This document shows, piece after piece, positions 36,301 to 47,088 of a stretch of 64,000 nt of DNA. Location: NCBI RefSeq assembly GCF_001625305.1, contig NW_017803235.1:370750-434749 (forward strand), written 5' to 3'. Every line of letters begins with the position of its first letter. Position 1 is the first letter of the stretch. The translations under genes and the position numbers were made by a program. Source of the stretch: Branchiostoma belcheri. Lineage: Eukaryota > Chordata > Leptocardii > Amphioxiformes > Branchiostomatidae. The notes beneath the pieces were generated by a model that made no database searches, was not told the DNA's origin, and saw only the letters and a list, made by a program, of their open reading frames with translations.

Positions 36301-39300
36301 GACTAATCAAGGAGGTACATTTGTACTAGAGTTAATGCATTGTGTGAACCATAGAGGTAAGATTAAAACCTCATTGTGTGAACGAAGCTTGGGGACCTAT
36401 AAAGTGGGGATCTCTCTACATTCTCTGAAAGTTTTGTATTACAATTCTGAGCAGAAGGGTTTGATCTAGACAGATTTTATCGCCTCACAATAATCTAATA
36501 TTAATATCAATTATCGAACAATTATGCAGATTTTTGAAGAAAGAAGTGATTATTTAGAACCAGTGGTATTTTCTCTAAGTTACTTCCAAATTTGAAGTTG
36601 ATTGGTCACGCCAAACTTGAGATACATGCAAAGTTACAGGTAGCTTTGTATCACCCCCATTATAGTTCAAAGCGCGTCTTAGGTACACGGAGTACAACAA
36701 TGGTGACACGTAAGTGTTAAACGTTACTTAACCTACACAAAATTGGGTGCATTTGTTAGTGCACTGGTACACCCAGAGAAACAAATGGGTGCACAGCTCT
36801 AAATTTGGCTGCACTATAATAAGGTGCACATGCACCCAGTATTTCGATCCTTGTATAAACAAAAATAAGGTTCAAAATTAATTGATTAAATGCATCAACC
36901 TAAATGAGACGTTACTTGAAACATGATATATTAAATTTTTTCGAACTAATTAAGATGAAAATTCATCATTTACATCGATATGTAGACAACATTTAACGCA
37001 AAAAAAAGGACAATAAAAATTTAACTAACTTATGCATTGCGGTCTACATAATATAAATGTAACTTTCTGGCGCAAAGTTTTCATCTGTTTTTTTTAACAT
37101 TCATAAGTGAAATCAGAGACCTGACATGGGGTTTGCAAACTTATTGATTTGAACTTTTTATATTAATATGTTATAGAAATAGTCAAAATACAGATTTTCA
37201 CCAAATTGTGGTGGGCTAAGTGTGCACAATATTTTACTAACAGACGTAAGTGAAAACAAAATACTGAATGCAATCTAAACTTTCTAGCTTATAGTTACCT
37301 TGGGTCTTGCTGTTAACAAGTTGTATTAAGTTTTTACCGGATTAACACAGAACACAATACATATAAAAACCCAAATAATACAACTTTAAAGCCTATATAA
37401 AAATACAACTGAAAAAAAGCATTCGACTAATGTACCTCTATACCTGATGTCAGGTGTTTTGGCCCAAAACTAAAGAAATCGAATCCATTCAACAAAATGA
37501 CAGAAGAAGACGAAAAGAAGAAGAAACATGAGGGAAAACAAAATATTTCACGCATACCATGTATGGAAGAATTATTACCACTTACCTTCTAACTCCTGTA
37601 CACGAGTTTTCAAGTTGTCCACCTTCTCAAAAACAGTGAATCTGACTGTTTTTGCAAAAAAAAATAGGAAATGAAAGTCACCGACTCTAATGTTTAATAA
37701 TTCTGTGATTTTAAGGTTGTAAAAGCATCCATTTGATAAGCCAAAGTCATTAGATAATAAAAGGAAACTGACCTACAAAATAAGACAATAGAACAGCGAT
37801 GATCACGGTGACCAGATTGTAGAAGATTTGCAGCGCGCAGGCGCGTCCCTCCTTTTTCTTTTCATTGGCTAGTTTTAAACATAAACATATACATTAAATA
37901 AATATCAATGAAATTTTCTGACTACATTAATAAATAGCTGATACTTTCAAAGTATCAAACCAAATGCACAAATTGTCTACATAGAATCGAAGACGCCATG
38001 AATGGAACACAACTGTTTATAATACGAAATAGAAATCACAATCGAAGACATCCTTTTTTCTTCATCGATTTAATATTACGTGACGTCTTGATATTCAAAC
38101 ATTTTTTTTTAAATTTAAGATGTATAGTATAACTGTTGCAACCCCCTTTAAAACTCAGGAAAACGATTAAAAATAATGTTAAAGGCTAACGTTTTGAACC
38201 CGATACAGAACAGATCAATTCAATACAGGTCACGATAGCAGGGACCGGCACCCATCGGGGAAAAAAAGTTCACAACGTTCAGAACGTGAACATACCTATA
38301 GCTGTAGAAGCAAAACAATACTAGGTCTTAACTGAATATATTTTACCTGCTCTGGAGCTGTATATAGGGTTGGGAATACGCGCAGCGGCGTGGGCACGTG
38401 CTCGCCAGTCAGTCTGAGGCCGTTGCGTAGGTGCGGAACCTAATGACATTTTTAGATATTCATATACACGTAGCCCGCCACTTGCTCATATGTCAATAGA
38501 ATCGATTGCTTTTATCACTCAGAAGAGGTACGGAACTTTGAATTACAATATTATAACCATCACTAAGAATGCTATATCTTTGATATTATCCATGTGTGTG
38601 TGTGTGTGTGTATGAAATTTAGAAAGATGGCCCTCGCAATCAGAATTTATGTGCCCATGACACCAAAATATGACCTTAGGTAATTGCAATTGACATAGTT
38701 TTACCTGACTATCTGGCACATTTACAATAAATATGCACGGTTCTCCTGTTACGTTCAAAATTCTAATGCCCTACCTTGGAAAATCCATCACAAGCCAGTA
38801 CTGGCAGATGATTTGCACCTCTACATTTTAGTTTTGCATGTCTGTATTCTTTTCTGAGCTGACGTCATCCAGTGATGTCAGCTCAAGTAATAGTACAGGA
38901 GATGCAAATAGAGATGCCCGAAGTGAGAATTGGAAAGCTTGCTAGAGTTCCCAAAGATTCACTTTTAGAAGGCCGTAAAAGCTCAATTCCCTAGTCAACT
39001 TCAAGTGACTATATGTTATGTACACTTCCGATATTTGTATATATTTTATGGCCTACGCGCCCCAATCGAAACTATGCTGATTTTCCTACATGCTCCATGG
39101 TCCGACCGACCGACCGTTGTTCGTTCGTCCTACATCCGGGCTATTTTGTTGACCGAGTCCCGTCATTGTGTCTACACTTCCTGGTCTCTTATGCATGAAG
39201 CACTAAAAACTGGGCTACTATGTGATAAAATGTCAACATAGCTCTATGTTTGACACAAATATACATTTCAAATATAATTTCACGTTAATTGTTCTTCCTC

Positions 39301-42300
39301 AGGAATTTTAACTCGTTTTACAAATACTCCTTTTAAAGCCTAGTTTTTATGGTTTCTCTAATGGCTCGATTGGTAAGGAGGCTGTATTGGCAATGGCGCA
39401 GTGAGTTCGATCCCCGCTGCGGATTTTTTTTTTTTTAATTTTCTTTTTAACAGACGCTGTTTTGCTTTTAACACTCAAAAACTAGTTGTTAACGTTACTA
39501 CTTATTATTTTAACATAAAAAAACTAGTTGTTAGGAAGGCCCATAGGTACACTTAGCATTTTTTATTCCACTTTGTATTTTCTATGGGTACTTTGTATTT
39601 TCTATGGGTACTTTGTATTTTCTATGGGTACTTTGTATTTTCTATGGGTACTTTGTATTTTCTGTGGGTACTTTGTATTTTCTATGGGTACTTTGTATTT
39701 TCTATGGGTACTTTGTATTTTCTATGGGTACTTTGTATTTTCTATGGGTACTTTGTATTTTCTATGGGTACTTGTTTTTTCTGTGTGTACTTCGCGAAGT
39801 TTTTTTGGTGGCTGGCGAAGCGACATTCATTTTGCTTTGATGTGGATGCTCCCATTTTTATTATGGGCGGTATATTTCTGTTTACCATTCCAGGCAACTA
39901 AATTTATTTTGAACCTATTAAAACATAATATACTTTACACTTTAAGAAAATTTTGTTTGTTTGCATGCAATGTTCCACACGTTTATTAATTAGGAGTATC
40001 AAATAGTGATTATTACATCCTGGCATAGATTATGTTAATGTAGACACAGGACCATACTATTTTCGGGGGTGCTAGGACATATTGTTCAGACTTCCGTCAA
40101 CATTTCCGTAGCGATATATGGTAAATCACTTCCTCGCTGAATGTAAATTACTCCTTTGTATTAAAAAAAGCCCGTAATCTAAAGCGAGGGTTCATTGCCA
40201 ATGTTGGGAAAAAATTGCATTGCGGTTTGCTGCCCTCCTACCAACCGCGAACGTTCATCACATGCAGTTTACGCAGGAAATGTGGACAATATGCCGTTTC
40301 AGTAAATAACCTGACATCTAAAATTGTTCATTTATGAAGTGCAAAAGCGTGAAACATAGGCCGTAAGCCATGGAGGTCGTTGACCTTTGTTGGGACGCCC
40401 CCCTCCCCACAAAAGTGCCAATTCATGTCACTACAGCACACATGTAGCTTACCACACGATTAGACGGTCAACCTAGAGTGTAATTTGAGTTTCTGTGAAT
40501 ATTTCAACAATTTTAGATGTCAGGTTATTTACTGAAACGGCATATTGTCCATATTTCCTGCGTAAACTGCATGTGATGAACGTTCGCGGTTGGTAGGAGG
40601 GCAGCAAACCGCAATGCAATTTTTCCCCAACATTGGCAATGAACCCTCGCTTTAGATTACGGGCTTTTTTAATACAAAGGAGTAATTTACATTCAGCGAG
40701 GAAGTGATTTACCATATATCGCTACGGAAATGTTGACGGAAGTCTGAACAATATGTCCTAGCACCCCCGAAAATAGTATGGTCCTGTGTCTACATTAACA
40801 TAATCTATGCCAGGATGTAATAATCACTATTTAATACTCCTAATTAATAAACGTGTGGAACATTGCATGCAAAGCAAACAAAATTTTCTTAAAGTGTAAA
40901 GTATATTATGTTTTAATAGGTTCAAAATAAATTTAGTTGCCTGGAATGGTAAACAGAAATATACCGCCCATAATAAAAAATGGGAGCATCCACATCAAAG
41001 CAAAATGAATGTCGCTTCGCCAGCCACCAAAAAACTTCGCGAAGTACACACAGAAAAAACAAGTACCCATAGAAAATACAAAGTACCCATAGAAAATACA
41101 AAGTACCCATAGAAAATACAAAGTACCCATAGAAAATACAAAGTGGAATAAAAAATGCTTAGTGTACCTATGGGCCTTCGTAAGTTGTTATTACTGTTCT
41201 TTCCATTATATGGGCAAGTGTTGCCTGATTATGCATTCTTGGGGATTAACATTATCGCCATGGGTAATATATTACATGTAGTATGGCCATTGTAGTATGG
41301 CTGTCAATATAAAAAACATGCACAATTGAAATCAATTGCTCCTGACATCACATAAGAAATCTTTGTATTTCAGATTTGATAATTAAGAATCTAATTTCCT
41401 CACTTAAAAATGACGTGAACTAGCTCCTAATGAGCATCAATTCTGGTTATCTTTTCCTAAACTATCTACATGCCAATAGTGACAATCCCAATGTAATGTG
41501 TATGTAGTATAGCATAGCTAGATTTCAATCAAAGACTTTATCATCACTTCATAAAAAACATATTTTTTGCATACGATTTTGTTGTGCAAAAATACAACGG
41601 CGTCAATCGACAGCTTTTTCTAAAAGCACTTGTTTGGTTTAATTTGGTCTTTAAGTGATATGCCACCTAGTACCCTGCACTGGACTATAAGGATGTTCTG
41701 ATAAAATAATAACTCAAATGCCTGTTGCATATCGCCGAGATTTTGATAGGCCGCCGTGCCATGCATTACACAGGTAAATTGTATTCATGCGAAATGTTGG
41801 ACGGTTTTTAGTGTCCGGTAACATTGAATCACAAGTGTCATTACGGTGTAATATGACGTTTTTTTTTTACATCATTTCATAATTCATTGTGTAAGGTCGT
41901 CTATATCTTTTTAAAATCAAATTAAACGAAGAAACAAAAACTATGTTTGATAGTATTTAATAGCCTTTTTGGCAATAGCAAGCGCCTGAAATTAACGCTA
42001 TGCTTGTTCAATCTATCCGCCATATTGGACCGGCAATATTGATATTTTAACATCTTTCTTTCAAATTTTAAACCTAAAGGCACAATGTAGATAGACTAAA
42101 AACATTATGGATGATTTAAGTAAATAAATACAACGTTGTGATGAACCTATAGAGAAAATAAGCTGGTTACAATTGACAAGGAAGAAAATTTCTTACTGGT
42201 GATATTCGAATATGATCAATTACGCTATCATATAATATATATAATCTATATTTGCAAGAGCTATCATTTATATTTACCTCCATGAAATGTGTCATGGAGG

Positions 42301-44631
42301 TTATATTTTCAGTTGCGTTTATCTGTCCGTCCGTCTGTCCGTCTGTTGGTCAACAAGATAACTCAAGAACGCCTGGATGGATTGGTTTCATACTTGGTGT
42401 GTTGGTAGGGTGTGACGAAAACTGGAAATGAATAGATTTTGGTCCCCCTAGTGGCTTCCCTTGGTACTGCAGCGCAACTTCCGGTTTTGATATCTCGTGA
42501 TCTGCTAGGGTCATGAAATTTTGATGGAAGGTAGCTCTCGTGCTTGGGAAGAAGTCAAATGAGTTTGGGCCCCCTAGCGGCTTGTTCTGGAACTGCAGGG
42601 CACTTTCTGGTGAAATGTTTAAAAGCCAATAAGTCCAGACAGGAACAACATATTTTCATTATTTTTGGTGTGTAGGTAGCTGAGAGAGAGATGTACATAA
42701 TTAAATGCAAATTATGCAAATGAGGACTGTATTTGCATAATTATTGAGGACATTCTATAATTACAGTGTTTTACATTATACTACTTACATACATGTAATG
42801 TATGTGACCTATGGCAGGCGGAAGTTCAACAGATACTAATTATGCAAATGATGACCTAATTTGCATAATTAATGCGAAAATTCTATGATTTCGTAATGGT
42901 GAATGATGAGAATGTCATACTTGGGACATCTGTAAGTTAATCTAAAAGTTTTTTTTATTTTTTATTTATTATAACATTTAGTAACAAGACAGGATGACGA
43001 CATACTCAAGCTACAATGCTTATGTTTGTGTCGTCATCGTTACAAAGATATATACATGTAGTCACAAATACAGACATGCAAAGCATAAGAGTAATAAGGT
43101 AAACTAAAGTAAGCCGCATTATAACTAAATCATAAAATATGTAACAAATATATAGCAGTATATGCAGGTAAGTGATAAGTGAATAAGTAGGCATTCCAAG
43201 TCAAACAACAAACTGGTAGGATAAGAAATTGATGGTTACTCAAATCTTTCCGTTTCTTTTATAAACAATTGAACACATTGTAAGAGTTTAGCGTTGTTAG
43301 AAGCCGACAGAGAAGAGGAACCTCTAAGCAGTAATTGTACTAGGAGATTATCGGGAAGGTTTTGGATGTTGATGGCAAATCCTACAAGTTCGGTTAAATT
43401 GCTGAAGAGGGAGACACGATATTGAGTAAACTTTGGGCAATGCAGAAGATAATGATGAATACTTTCACAGGGGTGGCCACAAGTACAAGCAGAACTAGAT
43501 ACCAGGTTTCGAGAGTACAGATTAGAGTTTAGACTATGAGTACCAAGTCGAAAACGAGTGAGGAGAGCGCAGGTGTACCGGGGACCTATACTGAAGTATG
43601 AAACAGGGACAGGGCGCACAGATTTGATCATTTTTTTCTTAAAGCGTGGGAAACTCAGTGAACGGTCTGCTAAGGTAAGGTTGTTCCAGTGATGCGTTGC
43701 ATAGGGAATGAATGATTTTTTAAAGCGGGTTGTGGTACATTTTGGCAACTGAAGATTTAGTTTATTACGAAGGTCGTAAGTAGAGGCGTCTGATACTAGG
43801 GGCGGTATTAAATCTCTTAAGTATTGACGAGTGTGACCGTAGATGATTTTATAGAATATAATAAGAGACTGAACATGGCGGCGATCAGACATTTGTTCCC
43901 ATCCTAGTTCAGTAAGTAGAGAATTATAAGAGGACCCCCTGATCGCTCCGGCTACAGTTAAGGCACACTCATATTGCATTCGTTCAATACGTTGTGAATC
44001 TATAGAAGTACAACTGTGCCAAACAACGCCGCCATATTCGAGTGAGGGCCGAATGAAAGACTTGTAAATAATTTCTAAAACTTTACGGGGAAGTTTGAAT
44101 TTAAGTTTACTAAAAGTTAACATACATCACGATGCATATATCATGTTAATGCAGAGGTCATTTGCACAATTAAAGAAGAAATTTACATTTACATATCAAG
44201 ATCATATTTCATGGAGGTATGAGATCTCGGAATTCTAGTTAAAAAAATAAGTTTATATAGACATTTATATAAGACATTTTTTTGGAAGGAAAGGAAACAA
44301 AGGGTCAGACAAGGATGATGCAAGTTGGTCAAAATGCTCCTGTTGTTTCAGAATAGGAGGTTAAGTGTTGTCTGTCCTTGGAGCTGGCAACGCCAAGTTT
44401 CAAGCGCTTGAGAGCCAACACCCCACTCCCCATACTTTTTAACAAATCTCCAGTGTCACTCACGAAAGTTAGTGGAAAATACCTGAAACGTCTTACCATT
44501 TCTAAAAGCATATCCAGTTGCTTGAGTAAATTTTTTCTGGCGTAGCCTGCTAATCCTGTTTTGTTAAGATTAAAAAAGAAATTACCTCTGCCTGGGTAGC
44601 CCGTCTGGTGCTGCTGCCTCCCTCCTGACAT
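33328..44631 (-). CDS. Type II membrane collagenous C-type lectin (collectin-12-like plan), intact copy
   Basis: Seven exons, all joined in phase 1 with GT-AG sites: 44586-44631, 38347-38439, 37773-37868, 37586-37645, 35172-35654, 33928-34305, 33328-33338. They sum to 1167 bp (388 residues plus stop). Order: cytoplasmic tail (about 1-55) with NPIY at 39-42; transmembrane helix about 57-78 after a KKKEGR run (N-terminus inside); coiled-coil neck 79-98; collagen 99-259; C-type lectin domain 260-385; tail KQT. The plan resembles collectin-12 or MARCO-type scavenger receptors, which bind microbes or modified ligands and deliver them for endocytosis. Ligand and function here are inferred. The partner copy at 7517-14495 is broken. 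One collagen glycine is replaced by glutamate. Confidence 0.85.
33928..34305 (-). CDS. Right lectin, C-type lectin domain exon
   Basis: 378 bp, phase 1-1, about 126 residues; starts [15 protein letters not shown]. It has the six cysteines of the long-form domain, SHWIGLHDQ and EGHFEWLDG. The calcium/sugar site motifs deviate: EPDN where EPN or QPD is usual, and KWYD where WND is usual. Calcium-dependent sugar binding is therefore uncertain. Confidence 0.88.
34580..34700 (-). mobile_element. LINE 3' coding remnant, right-arm copy
   Basis: Encodes [20 protein letters not shown] before the stop. It is the counterpart of 13139-13270 and so was inserted before the arms duplicated. Confidence 0.65.
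35172..35654 (-). CDS. Right lectin, collagen exon
   Basis: 483 bp (161 codons), one exon. Gly-X-Y triplets are arranged in 23-residue blocks ([18 protein letters not shown] plus GTVSA). Three consecutive blocks are almost identical at the DNA level (69 bp each). Each block ends in a five-residue interruption where glycine is followed by four residues. At 35599-35601 a glycine codon is GAA (Glu), while the left copy keeps Gly. The donor is GAAG|GTGACA. Two adjacent cysteines (ARCCTE) just before the lectin domain could cross-link chains. Confidence 0.88.
37586..37645 (-). CDS. Right lectin, exon 4 (coiled-coil neck)
   Basis: 60 bp, phase 1-1; [20 protein letters not shown], a short amphipathic helix. 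Confidence 0.8.
37773..37868 (-). CDS. Right lectin, exon 3 (transmembrane helix)
   Basis: 96 bp, phase 1-1; lysine-rich start, then [20 protein letters not shown]. The positive charges before the helix predict type II topology. Confidence 0.85.
38347..38439 (-). CDS. Right lectin, exon 2 (NPIY motif)
   Basis: 93 bp, phase 1-1; encodes an arginine-rich tail ending [14 protein letters not shown] fits the N-P-x-Y internalisation consensus and is identical in the left copy. Confidence 0.82.
39355..39425 (+). tRNA. tRNA-like sequence, possible pseudogene or SINE head
   Basis: Has an A-box-like TGGCTCGATTGGTAAGG and a B-box-like GAGTTCGATCCCC at about the right spacing, followed by a T run (39427-39437) that could end Pol III transcription. 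The acceptor stem pairs poorly and the T stem has a mismatch, so a functional tRNA is unlikely. Confidence 0.25.
39536..41178. mobile_element. Fold-back element with 20-bp tandem repeats
   Basis: The outer ends are inverted: AAGGCCCATAGGTACACT at 39536 matches the complement ending at 41178. The arms (about 39536-40325 and 40508-41178) are close to perfect inverted copies around an asymmetrical centre of about 180 bp. The terminal array CTTTGTATTTTCTATGGGTA has about ten copies on the left (39571-39770) but only four on the right. AGTTGTTA occurs near both outer ends (39526-39533, 41183-41190) and may be a target duplication. Long ORFs over the array are products of its period and not genes. 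Confidence 0.8.
42256..44240 (-). repeat. Copy of the CCTCCATGAAA interspersed repeat, interrupted by a LINE
   Basis: Starts TACCTCCATGAAATGTGTCA at 42277 and ends with GGAGGTATGAGATCTCGG near 44215-44232. It includes CCGTCCGTCTGTCCG, CTGGAACTGCAGGGCA and CATTTGCATAATTA-like parts shared with 6171-6900 and 45240-45845. A LINE fragment splits it. Confidence 0.65.
42951..44109 (-). mobile_element. 5'-truncated LINE with 9-bp target-site duplication
   Basis: Minus-strand insert with a T-rich start on plus (the 3' A-tail) and an open frame of about 290 codons. It encodes the thumb and C-terminal part of a LINE protein: [32 protein letters not shown], and a zinc-knuckle-like [20 protein letters not shown]. 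The duplication CTAAAAGTT flanks it at 42942-42950 and 44110-44118. Two related repeat copies (6300 and 45800 regions) show the empty site. Confidence 0.85.
44586..44631 (-). CDS. Right lectin, exon 1 (start)
   Basis: ATG at 44629-44631 encoding [15 protein letters not shown]; donor GCAGAG|GTAATT, phase 1. The start is the first ATG after a region well conserved with the left copy. Translation could run on into intronic repeat sequence, but the same donor is present in both copies. Confidence 0.75.
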
Positions 44632-45239
44632 GTTGCCCCTTGATAGCTCCCTACAGGAAAAAAGCGCCCTACACCATGCAAGGCACTCGCGAAGTCAGAA
44701 TGTATTCACACAGGTTCGAAATAAAACTTTAATATCGAAGTACGATATAAAAACGTGGAGATAAGGTAGACCAGAGTGTGGGAAAATAAACACCTCTCAC
44801 TCCGAGACAAATTAACTAAACATGCAATAAGTGTGGGTGTTACAGAAAATCGGCGAAAAGGCTTTTATTTACTTGTTATTCCGGCAGAATGCTATTACAT
44901 TATTTTATGCATATACTCGCTGTGATAGTTTGCAATACATAGACAATTAAGACAGTTCTATCGCGTTAAAAACTAGTCAGCATTTTTTAACATGGATACA
45001 CACTACCATTGGAGGAAAACTCTTACTTTCCAGAAAAACACACATTGTTTAGAATACAATAATATAACGTTGCCCATATCCTTTAGCCACAATATCCATA
45101 AAATTCCGCCCCTGCAATTGTTCGATCCGCAGCGAGTAAATGTATAATTGTAAATAGATATTGTACATTGCAAAGAATAATGTGTGCTAGACATAGTTGG
45201 ACATGTTGTTGTGTTTTACCTATTTGTATTCAGCATAAC

Positions 45240-45845
45240 TTCATAACGCCTTTATGGATTATGATGATATTTTGGTGTGTTGGTAAGTCTTAGAAAGACA
45301 AAGGTCAAGGTCAAATATGGGCCTCCTGGTGGATGACCTTGGTACTGCAGCAGAACTGCCTGTTTTTGTATCTTTTGTCCTGAACATGCTATGATCTTGA
45401 TGTTTTGGTGACAGATTGCGTTTCCAGTCAGGAATAAGTGGTGTAAGTTTGGTTACCCTAGCAGCTTGTTCTGGAACTGCAGGGCACTTTCTGGCCAAGT
45501 CAAGATAGGAACAACATATTTTCATAATTTTTTGTGTTTAGGTAGCTGAGAGATAGATGTACATGCTAAAATGCAAAGTATGCAAATGAGAACTTTATTT
45601 GCATAATTAATGAGGAAATTCTATAATTACAGTGTTTTACATTATACGACTTTCATACATGTAATGTTGTAACCTATGGCAGGCGGAGCATCAACAGATA
45701 CTAATTATGCAAGTGGTGATTTAATTTGCATCATTAATGCGAAAATTCTATGATTTCTTAATGGTAAATGATGGGAATGTCATATTTGGGAAATCTGTAA
45801 GTTAATCAAAAGTTAACATACATTAGGATGCATATGTCATGTTAA
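45240..45845 (-). repeat. Interspersed repeat, right-arm counterpart of 6290-6880
   Basis: Reverse complement of the left-arm repeat, including CTGGAACTGCAGGGCA and TAATTATGCAAGTGGTG. It ends where the TTAA-flanked MITE begins at 45846. Confidence 0.75.
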
Positions 45846-47084
45846 CCCTATCTAGACCGGGGGGGGGGGCTAAAAGTGCCCGCGGCAACTTTGATGTCAC
45901 ATAGCGTCTGAACGGATAGAGCTAGAACCGCCAAACTGAGTGACTTTTCCTGAAATGTTTGCTACAAATCGGTATCAGTGGAATAAGATTATGATTTTTT
46001 CTTGTTGCCATGGCAACGGGTTTCTGACAGGCATTTTTTTCCAAATTTAATAATTTCCATTTAACCAACAGAATTTTATGGGTTTTATGTCAGGTTACAC
46101 ATTGCTTCTAATATTAATAACATCACATATAATTATATGTAAATTTAATCATTAAAAATGCATGATTTATGCTAATTTGATGACATCATTGGCCAAAATC
46201 CAAGATGGCGGACCATATCATTAGATCAGGTAAATACTGCTTATTTTCCTTAAAATTTCATCAATACTCCCATTTCTTTGTACAAAAAGGGTTCATATGG
46301 ACGTATTTAGTCTGTTTACAACGTATTTCAGGCTTTATCTTGAAATAAAAAACATTTTTCAAAATTCAAGATTGATGATCCAAGATGGCGGATAGGTAAT
46401 ATATGCATGACGTCATTTTATGACGTCATCGGTGTTGCTATGGACAACATAAGACTTAGTACATCCTAATATTCTGTCATAAACACTTTTGGTAAAGTTA
46501 TGTCGTATACTGTTTAGTTTTCAGGGAATAACCTATCTAGACGGTTTTGGCCAATAAAATCACATTAATGACGTCATAATGACGTCATATTACGTCACAA
46601 CGACATAGAAATTGTACATATGATAAATTTTTACTAGTACACCATCCTCTAAAAATTTGGTGGTCCTACGATATACCGTTCGCGAGTTCTGAGGGGGGGG
46701 GCGAAAGAGCCCAAGATATGGTCCGCCATCTTGGATTTTGGCCAATGACGTTATGAAATTAGCATAAATTATGCATATTTAATGATAAAATTTACATAAA
46801 ATTATATGGGATGTTATTAATATTAGAAACCATGAGTAACTTAAAACCCTTAAAATTCTATTGTTGAAACAAAAAGTACTAAATTTAGCAAAAAAAGCCT
46901 GTCAGAAACCCGTTGCCATGGCAACACAAAAAATTATTATCTTATTCCAATGATAAAGAATTGTTACCAACAATATTCTAGGAAAAGTCAACAAGTTTGG
47001 CTGTTCTACGGCTAGCCGTTCAGACGCTAGGTGACATCAAAGTTGCCGCGGGCACTTTTAGCCCCCCCCCCCGTCAAGGTAGGG
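45846..47084. mobile_element. piggyBac-like MITE (TTAA target, CCCTA ends), copy 1
   Basis: Flanked by TTAA at 45842-45845 and 47085-47088. Both ends start CCCTA, followed by a C/G homopolymer and CTAAAAGTGCCCGCGGCAAC, with inverted similarity extending for several hundred bases. It contains CCAAGATGGCGGA and TGACGTCAT palindromes. No transposase. CCCT ends with TTAA are typical of piggyBac-mobilised elements; the assignment is by termini only. Confidence 0.8.
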
Positions 47085-47088
47085 TTAA

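Larger units (their letters stand above)
32690..45845 (-). repeat. Right arm of large inverted duplication
   Basis: Inverse copy of 6290-16475. It is longer because of insertions not found on the left, chiefly about 39056-41635 (contains the fold-back element 39536-41178) and the 42256-44240 block with its LINE. It lacks the left arm's RTE insertion. Its outer end touches a TTAA-flanked MITE at 45846. Confidence 0.9.

Noticed and set aside
39528-39989. Long plus-strand ORF with repeated [20 protein letters not shown]
   Set aside because: It is created by a 20-bp tandem repeat that is open in all three frames; no start context, homology or splice evidence supports a gene.
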